Below, in pieces: positions 36,899 to 45,535 of a DNA stretch of 64,000 nt. The notes beneath the pieces are model-generated. The model was not told the DNA's origin. It made no database searches and saw only the letters and a list, made by a program, of their open reading frames with translations. Position numbers and translations under genes: made by a program. The stretch is from Pseudalkalibacillus salsuginis (GTDB taxonomy: Bacteria > Bacillota > Bacilli > Bacillales > Fictibacillaceae). Position 1 is the first letter of the stretch; every line of letters begins with the position of its first letter. The stretch covers positions 744,001 to 808,000 of the forward strand of contig NZ_JAKJHW010000001.1 in the NCBI RefSeq assembly GCF_021646685.1. Direction: 5' to 3'.

Positions 36899-37717
36899 AT
36901 GACCATTCATTCCTTAACAAAAAGCTTCTCGTCCACATATGGAAAAGTAAGTTATGACGTAAAAGGTAATGGGGCTCCCTTGGTACTCGTACATGGTACA
37001 CCCTGGTCTTCGTTTAATTGGAGACATATAATTCCTGGGCTTAGCCAGTGGTTTACTGTATATTATTATGATTTGATTGGGTATGGTGATTCTGAGAAGG
37101 GGGATAGAGATGTCTCTTTAGGAATCCAAAATAAAGTTCTTAAAGAATTACTTGATTTCTGGTGTCTAAATAATCCATTTGTTATTGGACATGACTTTGG
37201 CGGAACAACTGTTTTAAGAACACATCTAGTGGAAGAACAAGCCTTTGAGAAAATAATACTTATTGATCCCGTTGCAATATCACCATGGGGTTCTCCGTTC
37301 TTTTCACATGTTAATAAATTTGAAGCAGCCTTTCAAGGTATACCTGAATATATTCATGAAGCAATCGTTTCAACCTATGTCCAAGGTGCAATGTACAAGG
37401 ACATGGATACTGAGACATTGAATGGTATTAAGCAACCTTGGTTAGGTTCTTCGGGACAAGAAGCCTTTTATCGTCAAATTGCACAAGCACACCAAAAATA
37501 TACTGATGAAATAGAACCTATGTACAGTACAATAAATAAGCCTGTATTAATTATGTGGGGAGAAGAGGACACGTGGATACCTATTAAAACGGGCCATAAG
37601 TTACATGGAAAAATAAAGTCATCAGAATTTGTATCTATACCCCATGCGGGTCATTTGGTGCAGGAAGATCAACCTAGCATTTTAATATCTAAGATCTTAA
37701 AGTTCCTATTAAAATAG
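36899..37717 (+). CDS. Alpha/beta hydrolase with Asp nucleophile (haloalkane dehalogenase/epoxide hydrolase-like)
   Basis: A 272-residue hydrolase. HGTPWSSFNWR forms the oxyanion region, the nucleophile elbow is VIGHDFGGTT with Asp instead of Ser, the acid is probably in WGEEDTWIP, and His in PHAGHLVQED. An Asp nucleophile marks the haloalkane dehalogenase/epoxide hydrolase branch. Codon use is more AT-rich than in the neighbours, suggesting recent acquisition. A GGAG site precedes the ATG. Confidence 0.8.
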   Translation: MTIHSLTKSFSSTYGKVSYDVKGNGAPLVLVHGTPWSSFNWRHIIPGLSQWFTVYYYDLIGYGDSEKGDRDVSLGIQNKVLKELLDFWCLNNPFVIGHDFGGTTVLRTHLVEEQAFEKIILIDPVAISPWGSPFFSHVNKFEAAFQGIPEYIHEAIVSTYVQGAMYKDMDTETLNGIKQPWLGSSGQEAFYRQIAQAHQKYTDEIEPMYSTINKPVLIMWGEEDTWIPIKTGHKLHGKIKSSEFVSIPHAGHLVQEDQPSILISKILKFLLK

Positions 37718-37754
37718 GGGTAACCAAGCTTTTAAGTTTTGGTTATAATTCATG

Positions 37755-37835
37755 ATGTCCTCCTTGGTCTTTAAGGGGCCTTTAGTGCTGATCAGCTCAG
37801 GGCACCACTTATCATACCAAGGGGACTTTTTTGTA
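37755..37835 (+). terminator. Long terminator hairpin
   Basis: TCCTTGGT..ACCAAGGGGACTTTTTTG, with an internal stem-rich region, 38 bases past the hydrolase stop. Confidence 0.6.
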
Positions 37836-37965
37836 CAAATCTCATTTTGCTTTCCTACAGGAATCCTTTCTTATCCTTCAAAAAAGAGCTTGGATTCAAG
37901 CTCTTAGTCTTGTAAATTGTTTGAGGTTCCGCTTGGAATCCGATATATGGAGCAGATTACTTTTG

Positions 37966-38676
37966 TTAATGCGATGGATTCAGTTCCTTCACCTGAAGTT
38001 CATCTTCTGATTGATGTACTTTTTCCTTACTGCTGGTTGCAATTAGTCCAATCAGTTGTGCCACTTTTTTCTTTCGGTTCGTATATCGGTATAGTGAAAT
38101 CAAATACCAAAATGCGATGATGGTAGTTGTTTTCAAGACCACTTCAAAATTCCATGTCAATGATTCAAAATCAATCACATCGAGAATATAAGCTGCTGCA
38201 ATCCCGAATAGGAAGGCAGCCACCCAGACGCTTGGTCTTAAATCACGGTAGCCTCGATGGAGTGTATGTATAAACGATGAAAGAAGCTTCAATTCTTTGT
38301 CATTATACTGGTGGAGTCGATTCTTGATATATTTCAAATCTGGAACGATCCCATTGGAACGTTTTCTATCGGTCAATTCTTTAAAAAACAATTCAAAATC
38401 CGCAAAGCTAGTAAGACTATTTTGGACCTTGCGATGCATGTAATTATGACACATATACCAGAAGTAAACCTTTTCGGATACACGCAGGACAACATATAAT
38501 AGGACCGTTACAAGCACAAATTGCACCCAAAAATTTCCCGAGAAGAACTCAATGAAAGCCCAGATTGCCATAACGAGTGTTTTTAGCTTGGCTATGAACA
38601 ATGAAGTGACAAGCAATATGAGGTCGGTAACGTTTTCCACAAGTAAAGCCTCCTGTTTTTCTGTTAGCTTCATCAT
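37966..38676 (-). CDS. Hypothetical membrane protein
   Basis: A 236-residue protein with two N-terminal transmembrane segments (LILLVTSLFIAKLKTLVMAIW, FVLVTVLLYVVLRV), a helical cytoplasmic section and two further membrane segments (VAAFLFGIAAAYIL, TTTIIAFWYLISLY). The C-terminus is charged. No family recognised. The start could be ATG 38676 or 38673, or the outer ATG at 38703. Confidence 0.6.
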   Translation of the reverse strand: MMKLTEKQEALLVENVTDLILLVTSLFIAKLKTLVMAIWAFIEFFSGNFWVQFVLVTVLLYVVLRVSEKVYFWYMCHNYMHRKVQNSLTSFADFELFFKELTDRKRSNGIVPDLKYIKNRLHQYNDKELKLLSSFIHTLHRGYRDLRPSVWVAAFLFGIAAAYILDVIDFESLTWNFEVVLKTTTIIAFWYLISLYRYTNRKKKVAQLIGLIATSSKEKVHQSEDELQVKELNPSH

Positions 38677-38820
38677 ATCATTTTTTCCGGAGAAGCATGA
38701 CAAACTTTTACAAAAAAACGTAAATTTTCTCTTGAAAAGACGATAAAAATACCCCCTATCTTCGCAGCAGGGCGGCGAAAACTATAGTTAGAAAAAAGTT
38801 CTAATTTTGGAGGTTGGAAA

Positions 38821-39018
38821 ATGAGGATTGTCTTTTTTGAAAAGGGAGAGTTAATGATTATCGTAGGTTCTTCAAAGCTTAAGGGAGAACTGACTATAGA
38901 GCAGATCAAGTCAGAAAGTGAAAAGAAATCCAAGGAACTATCTCAGTTACTTGGACGTGACATCGGCTTTATGATCGACATGAACGGTAAGCTTAATTCT
39001 GACATGCCGATGAAGTAA
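38821..39018 (+). CDS. Small hypothetical protein
   Basis: A 65-residue protein, MRIVFFEKGELMIIVGSSKL and a charged helix (TIEQIKSESEKKSKELSQLL). The ribosome site GGAGG is well placed 7 bases before the ATG, and a terminator follows, so it looks expressed. No family recognised. Confidence 0.55.
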   Translation: MRIVFFEKGELMIIVGSSKLKGELTIEQIKSESEKKSKELSQLLGRDIGFMIDMNGKLNSDMPMK

Positions 39019-39034
39019 AGAATACCCATTAATC

Positions 39035-39064
39035 TAAGATGATCCAAACCAGATCATCTTTTGT
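39035..39064 (+). terminator. Terminator
   Basis: AAGATGATC-CAAACCA-GATCATCTTTTGTT, just after the small gene. Confidence 0.75.
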
Positions 39065-39102
39065 TATGCTCGTAATTATTAAGAAATTCATTCCCTTTCG
39101 CG

Positions 39103-39255
39103 GGAGCAAGAAAGCGGAATCGCCCTCCTGTTCAGCCACGAAGATCTCTGGAACTCCGACGAGGAGGCCCGAACCAAACACAGTTTGGTTCTACGTGGGT
39201 AACTTCTTAAGTAGTATTTCAATTTGTCGAACCGCCGCAGGAGTGTTGCGAATAT
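39103..39255 (+). repeat. Interspersed element, copy E (diverged)
   Basis: Contains AGCCACGAAGATCTCTGGAA, CCGACGAGGAGGC, GAACCAAACACAGTTTGGTT, CTACGTGGGTAA and CGCCGCAGGAG in the same order as the other copies, with more substitutions and a changed 3' end. Confidence 0.75.
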
Positions 39256-39285
39256 CGAAGTATTTAATAAATTTTATTTTAGTGA

Positions 39286-39328
39286 CAAAACAGCCGGATC
39301 CATTCATTAAAGCGGATTCTGGCTGTTT
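39286..39328. terminator. Terminator of the SGNH gene
   Basis: AAAACAGCCGGATCC..GGATTCTGGCTGTTTTT forms a long stem with A and T flanks. Confidence 0.75.
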
Positions 39329-39363
39329 TTACAATTTGCATGAGTATGCGGGACTACCTATGC

Positions 39364-40113
39364 CTAATTGATCAAACCTTTACGCTTCATCTCATCCATC
39401 ACTCGCTTCGCAATAAGCTCGTATCCTTTTGGGTTTGGATGGATAATATCATTGAAGTAGCGGGTTTTCTCTTTATCAAGGAATAGATCGATGGTTGAAA
39501 TGTAATGAATATTCGGATATTGGTCGACCATCCCCTTCGTCACGAGATTCCACTCCCTCAAAATTTCATTCAGCTGGTCATGGTTGACAAGGTCCGTATA
39601 TGGATCATACATCCCAATTAGAATTAAGGGAGCATATTGATTATCTGTGCGGATCTGTGTGATAAGCTTGGCCAGATTTTCTTCAAAAAGAGGGCGCTTC
39701 CTCTCCATTTCCTCAGCATTGATGGAATTAAGATCCCGTCTTGCTGCTTGAATGAAGTCATTCGTTCCTATGAACAAGAAAATATAGTTTGCTTGGTTGA
39801 TCTTCTGTTTTATTTCGATATTTTGAATGTGGATCATGATCTGATCCGTCCGATATCCTCTTACGCCATACCGATGTAAAACAACTTGGCTTCCGAAACT
39901 GTTTGTCATTTGTTGGTAGACTCGTCCTATATAGCCGACTTTCTTTGGATCGCCGCTGCCATAAGTCAGTGAGTCGCCAATTGCTACAATCTGTATCGCA
40001 TTTCTGTCTTGGACAACCGGTGGCGAAATAAGATCATCTATATAATTGATAGCAATGATAATACCGATCACCAGGGTTAACCAGAGTAAGTTTTTGAATA
40101 TTTTCCCTTGCAC
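39364..40113 (-). CDS. SGNH/GDSL-family esterase/lipase
   Basis: A 249-residue secreted or anchored hydrolase. An N-terminal hydrophobic segment (LLWLTLVIGIIIAINYI) precedes the GDSL block AIGDSLTYGSG (Ser nucleophile), the FIGTNDF block III Asn, and the C-terminal DIIHPNPKGYEL with catalytic Asp and His. Acts outside the membrane on an acyl or acetyl ester, possibly in envelope polymers. Confidence 0.88.
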   Translation of the reverse strand: MQGKIFKNLLWLTLVIGIIIAINYIDDLISPPVVQDRNAIQIVAIGDSLTYGSGDPKKVGYIGRVYQQMTNSFGSQVVLHRYGVRGYRTDQIMIHIQNIEIKQKINQANYIFLFIGTNDFIQAARRDLNSINAEEMERKRPLFEENLAKLITQIRTDNQYAPLILIGMYDPYTDLVNHDQLNEILREWNLVTKGMVDQYPNIHYISTIDLFLDKEKTRYFNDIIHPNPKGYELIAKRVMDEMKRKGLIN

Positions 40114-40219
40114 GTGAAATTCCTCAATTTCCTGTATAAAATTACCCTGTTAACTTACTGAAAGGTCTCGAAATAGAATGAAGGTTGTTGTCGGAAAAAA
40201 TTTGTTTTTAACAGAGCTT

Positions 40220-40378
40220 TCAAAATATGTGATAGTCTTCTTTCGTATGTCCATACTCTTCCCATAAATGATAGATGTCATAATCAGTCGTGTCAATCTT
40301 TATAAAACGTTGTAAAAGACCACAAACCCCTACCGTACCAAGTGAGAACGCCATAAAAGAAAGCAAAAAATAAGTCAT
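40220..40378 (-). CDS. Small single-pass membrane protein (52 residues)
   Basis: Reads MTYFLLSFMAFSLGTVGVCG, then LLQRFIKIDTTDYDIYHLWE and a charged tail ending EDYHIF. One N-terminal transmembrane helix and an acidic C-terminus. A GGGGCAG stretch lies upstream of the ATG. It fills the otherwise empty interval between the SGNH and PAS/GGDEF/EAL genes. No family recognised. Confidence 0.45.
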   Translation of the reverse strand: MTYFLLSFMAFSLGTVGVCGLLQRFIKIDTTDYDIYHLWEEYGHTKEDYHIF

Positions 40379-40464
40379 CCTGCTCTGCCCCTTTCTTATC
40401 CTTTTTACTAAGTTTATTGATAAGACAGGTGTGATAGAACCGGATGACTGTCTCCTCGATTTAT

Positions 40465-43401
40465 CTAAAGCGTGCCCTGTTTCTCTTGCAGCAGTTCCTC
40501 TATTAAATTGCTTGCCATAGGGCGGTAAAAATGAAATCCTTGAACTTCATTACAGTTTTGGCTTCTTAAGAATGCGAATTGTTCTTCAGTTTCAACTCCT
40601 TCAGCTATAACAAACATTTTCATACTATGTCCAAGGGTGATCACCGCTCTCGCAATCGCTGCTTCATCAGAATTTTTTTCAATTCCCATGATGAAGGATT
40701 GGTCGATTTTCAGCGAGTGGACATGGAACTTTTTCAGATAGTTCAGAGAGGAATAGCCTGTTCCAAAGTCATCGATCGCTATTCTGACCCCCATCCTTTC
40801 TAACTCTTCAAGGCTTTTTATGATGCTCTCTTCATACTTCATCAATGTACTTTCTGTAATTTCGATTTCAAGGAAGCGCCCATCCAAACCGTATTTAGTC
40901 AGTACATTGCGGATTGAAACAGTCAAATCTCGTTGAAGAAACTGTTTTGCAGAAAAATTGACCGCCATACGGATCGGCCTGAAGCCTTTTTCCTGCCATC
41001 GTTTATTTTGCTTACAAGCTGCTTCCAACACCCAATTATCGATCTGTACAATTAAGCCTGTCTCTTCAGCCAAAGGAATGAACTCAGCTGGAGAAATGAG
41101 CCCCCATTGAGGATGATTCCAGCGAACCAACGCTTCCACCCCGATGATTTCTGCTGTTTTCACATCAATACGAGGCTGGTAATGTAATAGAAGCTCATCA
41201 TTTTCAACCGCTTTATGCAAATCGTTTTCGAGTACAAGACGTTCATAGTTGTTCTCATTCATAGACGGATTATAAAATTCGTATGAGTTCCTACCTTGTT
41301 CTTTCGCCCGATACATTGCCATATCCGAATGGACTAGTAAAGTCTCTACATCCTCTCCATCGTCAGGATAGATTGAAACTCCGATGCTAAGGGATATTCT
41401 GAATTCGTGTCCCTCAAGGATAATAGGCTCTTCGAACAGCTTGGAAATCCTTTTTGCTAATAGGCAGAGATCTGAGATACGATTTACTTTCGGCATCAAA
41501 ATCGTAAATTCGTCCCCGCTCATCCGATAGACGGACCCATCTCTGTCAATTAAACTTTTAAGCTTTTCCCCGACTAGTAGAAGAACCCGATCACCAAATG
41601 CATGACCTAAAGAATCATTGATGATTTTGAAACGATCCATATCCAAAAATAAAACCCCAGCAATGTCGTTACCATTACTCTTTTCAATGAACTTTCCCAA
41701 ATCCTGTTGAAATTTTCTTCGATTTGGAAGGTTCGTTAGGGCATCATGATAAGCCATATGCTTGATTGTTTCATCTGTCTTTTTTCGTTCTGTGATGTCC
41801 CGAGCTACTACAACGACCTGCTTAACCTCTTTATTCTCAGTCAGTACAGGCATTGCCCTTGCCTCAAGGACGATGGATTCCCCATCACCATGAAAGTAAC
41901 GACATTCAACATCCTGCCTTTTCTTCGTCTTAAAGAGAGTTTCAAATTTTTGCATAACCAATTTGCGATCTTCTTCATGTATGTAGGTTAAGAAAGAATT
42001 CCCCAGCAGAGGTTCTCTACCGAAAATATTTTTATAAGAAGGAGAAATGTATATTACCTCACCCTTTCGATCGAGCATGACAATGAGGTCAGACATATTT
42101 TCTGTCATGAGCCTCAACCTGGCCTCGCTTTCTTTCAAAGCCTGTTTGGTATTTTTTTGCTCAATGGCCAGAACGGCAAGATCTGAATACATTTTGATGA
42201 GTCGTTCATCCCGTTCTGAGGGAATTCTATTATTTAAGCTGTAGAATGTCATGATCCCAAGGAGGATGTTCTTGCTTGAGAGGATCGGCATCACCCAATA
42301 AGCCCGTATTCTATGCTCAGATAAGTGGTTAAGTTGTAAACCCAATGGATCCTTATCAATATCATCCACAATGACCGGTTTTTTCCTACTGGCTGCTCTG
42401 CCACAACCACTGGCATTTTCCCCTAACATGAGCTCAGAAAGCTGCATTTTATAACGCTCATCAATCGTTGGAGCCGAAACTAGATGGAGCACCTCTTTTT
42501 CACGCGAATATAGGTGTATGGTACATAACACATCATCAATATGATTTTCAACGGTCTTAGCGGTGACTTCCAGTATCTCCTCCAACATGATGTCAGTAGC
42601 GATCAATTCAAAAATACGTTTTTGTCCCAACAACTGTGCCTCTGCCTCTTTTTGTTCCTGGATTTCATAACTGACACATACGATTTCGGCTTCTCCTGGC
42701 CTTGGTGACATGACATTCATCCGTTGATCGACCCAGAATGAACTGCCTTCTTTATGCAACAACCTTACTTCAATCCCTGTCGCCGTTTGTTTTCCTTGTA
42801 ATAAATCCTGGATATGGGCTTGGAAATTGACTTTATCACGAGAATCGATAAAGTTTGAAAAGGGTTGCCCGACAAGTTGGTGGTTACAATAACCCAGCTT
42901 CGATGCCCCAGTTACGTTGAACGAAACAACCATTCCTGCTTGATTCAATGTAAAATACATCGCTGGTGTATTCTCGTATAAATATTTATACCTTTCCTTG
43001 CTGGATTTAAGTTCTGCTTTGATTTTCTTTTTTTGGGTGACATCACGCACAGCTGCAAGAATATAAATGCACTCACCGGTTTTATCCAGGATCGGTGTCA
43101 AAATGGTTTCCCCTACCATCATGGTGCTGTTGATTTCCGTGGCCAGTTCATAATATAAAGGCTCTTTCGTCCTGTAAGCCACATCATATGGCTCTTTAAG
43201 TTTTTCATAAACCTCCTTCGGCAAAACCTCATCCATCAGTTTACCGAATGAACCCTCGTCAACACCTGAATACTTAATCGCAGAATCATTTGCTGTTACG
43301 TATCTGAATTTCGGCCCATCTTCAACAGCCATCAAAAATACCATTTCTAAAAAACCATTGAAAATTGCTCGTAAATGCTCCTCTTTCATTCGATTAAACA
43401 T
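40465..43401 (-). CDS. PAS-PAS-GAF-PAS-GGDEF-EAL signalling protein (cyclic di-GMP turnover)
   Basis: A 978-residue soluble sensor. Order: PAS (about 1-125), PAS (135-250), GAF (275-415, with SGCGRAASRKKPVIVDDI), PAS (430-545), GGDEF (555-715) and EAL (730-975). The GGDEF signature is SGDEF, a variant usually compatible with cyclase activity. The EAL domain keeps GVEALVRWNHP, NFSAKQF, EITEST, IDDFGTGYSSL and EGVETEEQ, so phosphodiesterase activity is likely. No transmembrane segment; the stimulus is unknown. Confidence 0.92.
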   Translation of the reverse strand: MFNRMKEEHLRAIFNGFLEMVFLMAVEDGPKFRYVTANDSAIKYSGVDEGSFGKLMDEVLPKEVYEKLKEPYDVAYRTKEPLYYELATEINSTMMVGETILTPILDKTGECIYILAAVRDVTQKKKIKAELKSSKERYKYLYENTPAMYFTLNQAGMVVSFNVTGASKLGYCNHQLVGQPFSNFIDSRDKVNFQAHIQDLLQGKQTATGIEVRLLHKEGSSFWVDQRMNVMSPRPGEAEIVCVSYEIQEQKEAEAQLLGQKRIFELIATDIMLEEILEVTAKTVENHIDDVLCTIHLYSREKEVLHLVSAPTIDERYKMQLSELMLGENASGCGRAASRKKPVIVDDIDKDPLGLQLNHLSEHRIRAYWVMPILSSKNILLGIMTFYSLNNRIPSERDERLIKMYSDLAVLAIEQKNTKQALKESEARLRLMTENMSDLIVMLDRKGEVIYISPSYKNIFGREPLLGNSFLTYIHEEDRKLVMQKFETLFKTKKRQDVECRYFHGDGESIVLEARAMPVLTENKEVKQVVVVARDITERKKTDETIKHMAYHDALTNLPNRRKFQQDLGKFIEKSNGNDIAGVLFLDMDRFKIINDSLGHAFGDRVLLLVGEKLKSLIDRDGSVYRMSGDEFTILMPKVNRISDLCLLAKRISKLFEEPIILEGHEFRISLSIGVSIYPDDGEDVETLLVHSDMAMYRAKEQGRNSYEFYNPSMNENNYERLVLENDLHKAVENDELLLHYQPRIDVKTAEIIGVEALVRWNHPQWGLISPAEFIPLAEETGLIVQIDNWVLEAACKQNKRWQEKGFRPIRMAVNFSAKQFLQRDLTVSIRNVLTKYGLDGRFLEIEITESTLMKYEESIIKSLEELERMGVRIAIDDFGTGYSSLNYLKKFHVHSLKIDQSFIMGIEKNSDEAAIARAVITLGHSMKMFVIAEGVETEEQFAFLRSQNCNEVQGFHFYRPMASNLIEELLQEKQGTL

Positions 43402-43585
43402 AATGTCAGATCCCCTATACCTCTTCTACTCATTTTTACGATCAGATTCTCTCTTTCTATATCATTTATCGGCAATATAACTTACATTTTCGAGGGAAAT
43501 AGGTAATTCAGATGATTTTTACATATTTATCCTTGTTTTTGGAAAAAATAGAGTAGACCAAGTTATGCATGAGGAGTGTGACAAA

Positions 43586-44185
43586 ATGAAAAAGATCTTG
43601 TTATCTAGCTTCGCATCCTTTTTAGCAGTGGCAAGTTTGACTGCTTGCGGAGTACAGGAGAATGGAAAAGAATATAATGCAATACAATCAGAAACAGTGG
43701 AAGTGAACAGCTCCAAGGTCAAAAGCGAGGATTCACGACTTTTCAAAATGGTTGATATTTATAACTCGGAAAAGGAAAAAATTGGACAAGCACAACTAGC
43801 TGAATCCAATGAAGGTGTGACCATTAAATTGAAAGCGGCCAAATTGCCCCCAGGACCGCATGCATTCCACATTCATGAGATAGGTAAATGTGTAGCCCCC
43901 GATTTTGAAAGTGCAGGAGAACATTACAACCCGACGGGAAAAGAGCATGGCTTTGAAAATCCAAAAGGGTTCCATGCAGGGGATTTGCCGAACATCAACG
44001 TACGTAAAGACGGTACCGTATCTGTTAGCGTCGTTTCGAAGAACGTTACGCTTCAAAAAGGAAAACCGAACACCCTTCTTGATAAAGACGGCAGTGCTCT
44101 TGTGATCCACGAAAGAGCGGACGACTACAAGACAGACCCAGCAGGGAATGCAGGCGGTCGCATCGCATGCGGTGAAATCAAGTAG
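43586..44185 (+). CDS. Cu,Zn superoxide dismutase-like lipoprotein (YojM/SodC family)
   Basis: A 199-residue lipoprotein with signal peptide and lipobox SLTACG. The SOD domain keeps all metal ligand motifs: HAFHIHEIG (two Cu His), GEHYNP (bridging His), KEHGF, FHAGDLPN (Zn His and Asp) and LVIHERADD (Cu His), plus the disulfide Cys pair in GKCV and IACGE. The catalytic Arg lies in the GGRIACG context. An ATG at 43565 is possible, but GAGGAGTGTGACAAA suits 43586. Confidence 0.88.
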   Translation: MKKILLSSFASFLAVASLTACGVQENGKEYNAIQSETVEVNSSKVKSEDSRLFKMVDIYNSEKEKIGQAQLAESNEGVTIKLKAAKLPPGPHAFHIHEIGKCVAPDFESAGEHYNPTGKEHGFENPKGFHAGDLPNINVRKDGTVSVSVVSKNVTLQKGKPNTLLDKDGSALVIHERADDYKTDPAGNAGGRIACGEIK

Positions 44186-44207
44186 TTTGTTTTAATGTAT
44201 CGTTTTA

Positions 44208-44370
44208 GTGTACCAGGCACCGTTTTAGAAGCCTTGCTATGACTGGATTCTTAATCGGTGCCTGGTACAGTTTAAGAAACCTTGCTACAACTAGGTTCCT
44301 GACCGGTGCCTGGTACAGTTTGAGAAACCTTGCTACAACTAGGTTCCCGATCGGTGCCTGGTACACCCTG
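44208..44370. repeat. 48-bp tandem repeat with inverted 5' end
   Basis: Units beginning CGGTGCCTGGTACAG start at 44256, 44304 and 44352 (period 48), each containing AGAAACCTTGCTACAACTAG. Upstream, GTACCAGGCACCG (44210) is the exact inverse of CGGTGCCTGGTAC, so the first unit can form a long hairpin. Confidence 0.85.
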
Positions 44371-44381
44371 AAAAGTTATCA

Positions 44382-44412
44382 AAAAAGGAGCTTTGGTCAG
44401 CTCCTTTTTTTC
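44382..44412. terminator. Terminator at the end of the men operon
   Basis: AAAAAAGGAGCT-TTGGTC-AGCTCCTTTTTTT, with A and T flanks; bidirectional between the SodC-like and menC genes. Confidence 0.85.
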
Positions 44413-44425
44413 CTTTATGATGGTT

Positions 44426-45535
44426 TCATGTGATTTTGAAGGTTTCAATCGTGTATCTTTCCAGTTGTGCACGGTTCACTTCATACCCGATCCCTGGCTT
44501 GTCTGGAATGATGACTTTTCCACCGGTAAGTTCGATTTCGGGGCGGATGATGTCTTTATCCCAATACCTGGAGGATTCGGTGATATCACCCGGAATGTCA
44601 AATCCATCAAGCGTCGTTAAGGCGATGTTATGTGCCTTTCCGATCCCCGATTCGACCATCCCGCCTGCCCAAACTTTCATCTGATGTTTTTTACAATAAT
44701 CATGGATTTTCAGGGCTTGAGACAACCCGCCTACTCGACTGTACTTGATCGCAATGATTTTGCAACTACCGAGAGCGATTGCGGTCTTCGCATCCTCAAA
44801 TGATGTAATGCTTTCATCCAGGCAGATTGGCGTTGAAAGAGACTTCTGCAGCTCTGCATGTTCAACAAAATCTCTTGCACCTAGAGGCTGCTCGATCATC
44901 ATCAATCCGAACTGATCCAACTCCTTTAAGCGTTCGATATCGGCCAATCCATAACTCGAATTTGCATCCGCCATCAACGGCGCATCAGGAAATCGTAATC
45001 GGACAGCAGCCATGACTCTAACATCTTCACCTGGCTTCACCTTCAATTTGATCCTCTTATACCCTAGCTTCAACGCTTCATCTACTTTAAAAAGGAGTGC
45101 ATCCATTTCCCTTTGCATCCCTATGGCGATTCCGACCTCAATTTCACGTCTTCTGCCACCCAAAACATCAGCCAAAGGTTTTCGTAGAGATTTTGCAAAA
45201 GCATCCCAAAACGCGGTCTCAAGAGAGGCCTTCGCCATATGGTGACCTCTGTAACGGTCAAACATAGCTGTCAAGTCATCCGGATGACTGATCTCTTTCA
45301 GTTCTAAAAGGTCTGGGATGAGAAAATCCTTTATCATATAAAGGCTTGTAGCGGTGGTTTCCTCTGTGTACCACGGCATGTCGAATGCTGAACATTCTCC
45401 CCAGCCGGTTATACCTTCAGAAAATTCTATCTCCGTAATCAATAGTGACCGCTTTAAAACAGTACTGACTGCTGTCACGAACGGTTGCTTCAAGGGCATC
45501 TCTATTTTATGGATTTTCACTTGTTCAATCCGCAT
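44426..45535 (-). CDS. menC: o-Succinylbenzoate synthase
   Basis: A 369-residue enolase-superfamily enzyme that dehydrates SHCHC to o-succinylbenzoate in menaquinone synthesis. Catalytic Lys in RIKLKVKPGED, metal ligands in LMADANSSYG, MMIEQPLG and LDESITS, second Lys in IAIKYSRVGG. The ATG at 45535 overlaps menE by 11 bases; the TTG at 45553 is a longer alternative. N-succinylamino acid racemase activity is a known side function of this family. Confidence 0.92.
   Translation of the reverse strand: MRIEQVKIHKIEMPLKQPFVTAVSTVLKRSLLITEIEFSEGITGWGECSAFDMPWYTEETTATSLYMIKDFLIPDLLELKEISHPDDLTAMFDRYRGHHMAKASLETAFWDAFAKSLRKPLADVLGGRRREIEVGIAIGMQREMDALLFKVDEALKLGYKRIKLKVKPGEDVRVMAAVRLRFPDAPLMADANSSYGLADIERLKELDQFGLMMIEQPLGARDFVEHAELQKSLSTPICLDESITSFEDAKTAIALGSCKIIAIKYSRVGGLSQALKIHDYCKKHQMKVWAGGMVESGIGKAHNIALTTLDGFDIPGDITESSRYWDKDIIRPEIELTGGKVIIPDKPGIGYEVNRAQLERYTIETFKIT

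Noticed and set aside
27161-44400. Prophage or integrated element in the accessory segment
   Set aside because: Apart from one holin-like gene there is no integrase, terminase, capsid, tail or attachment-site signature.
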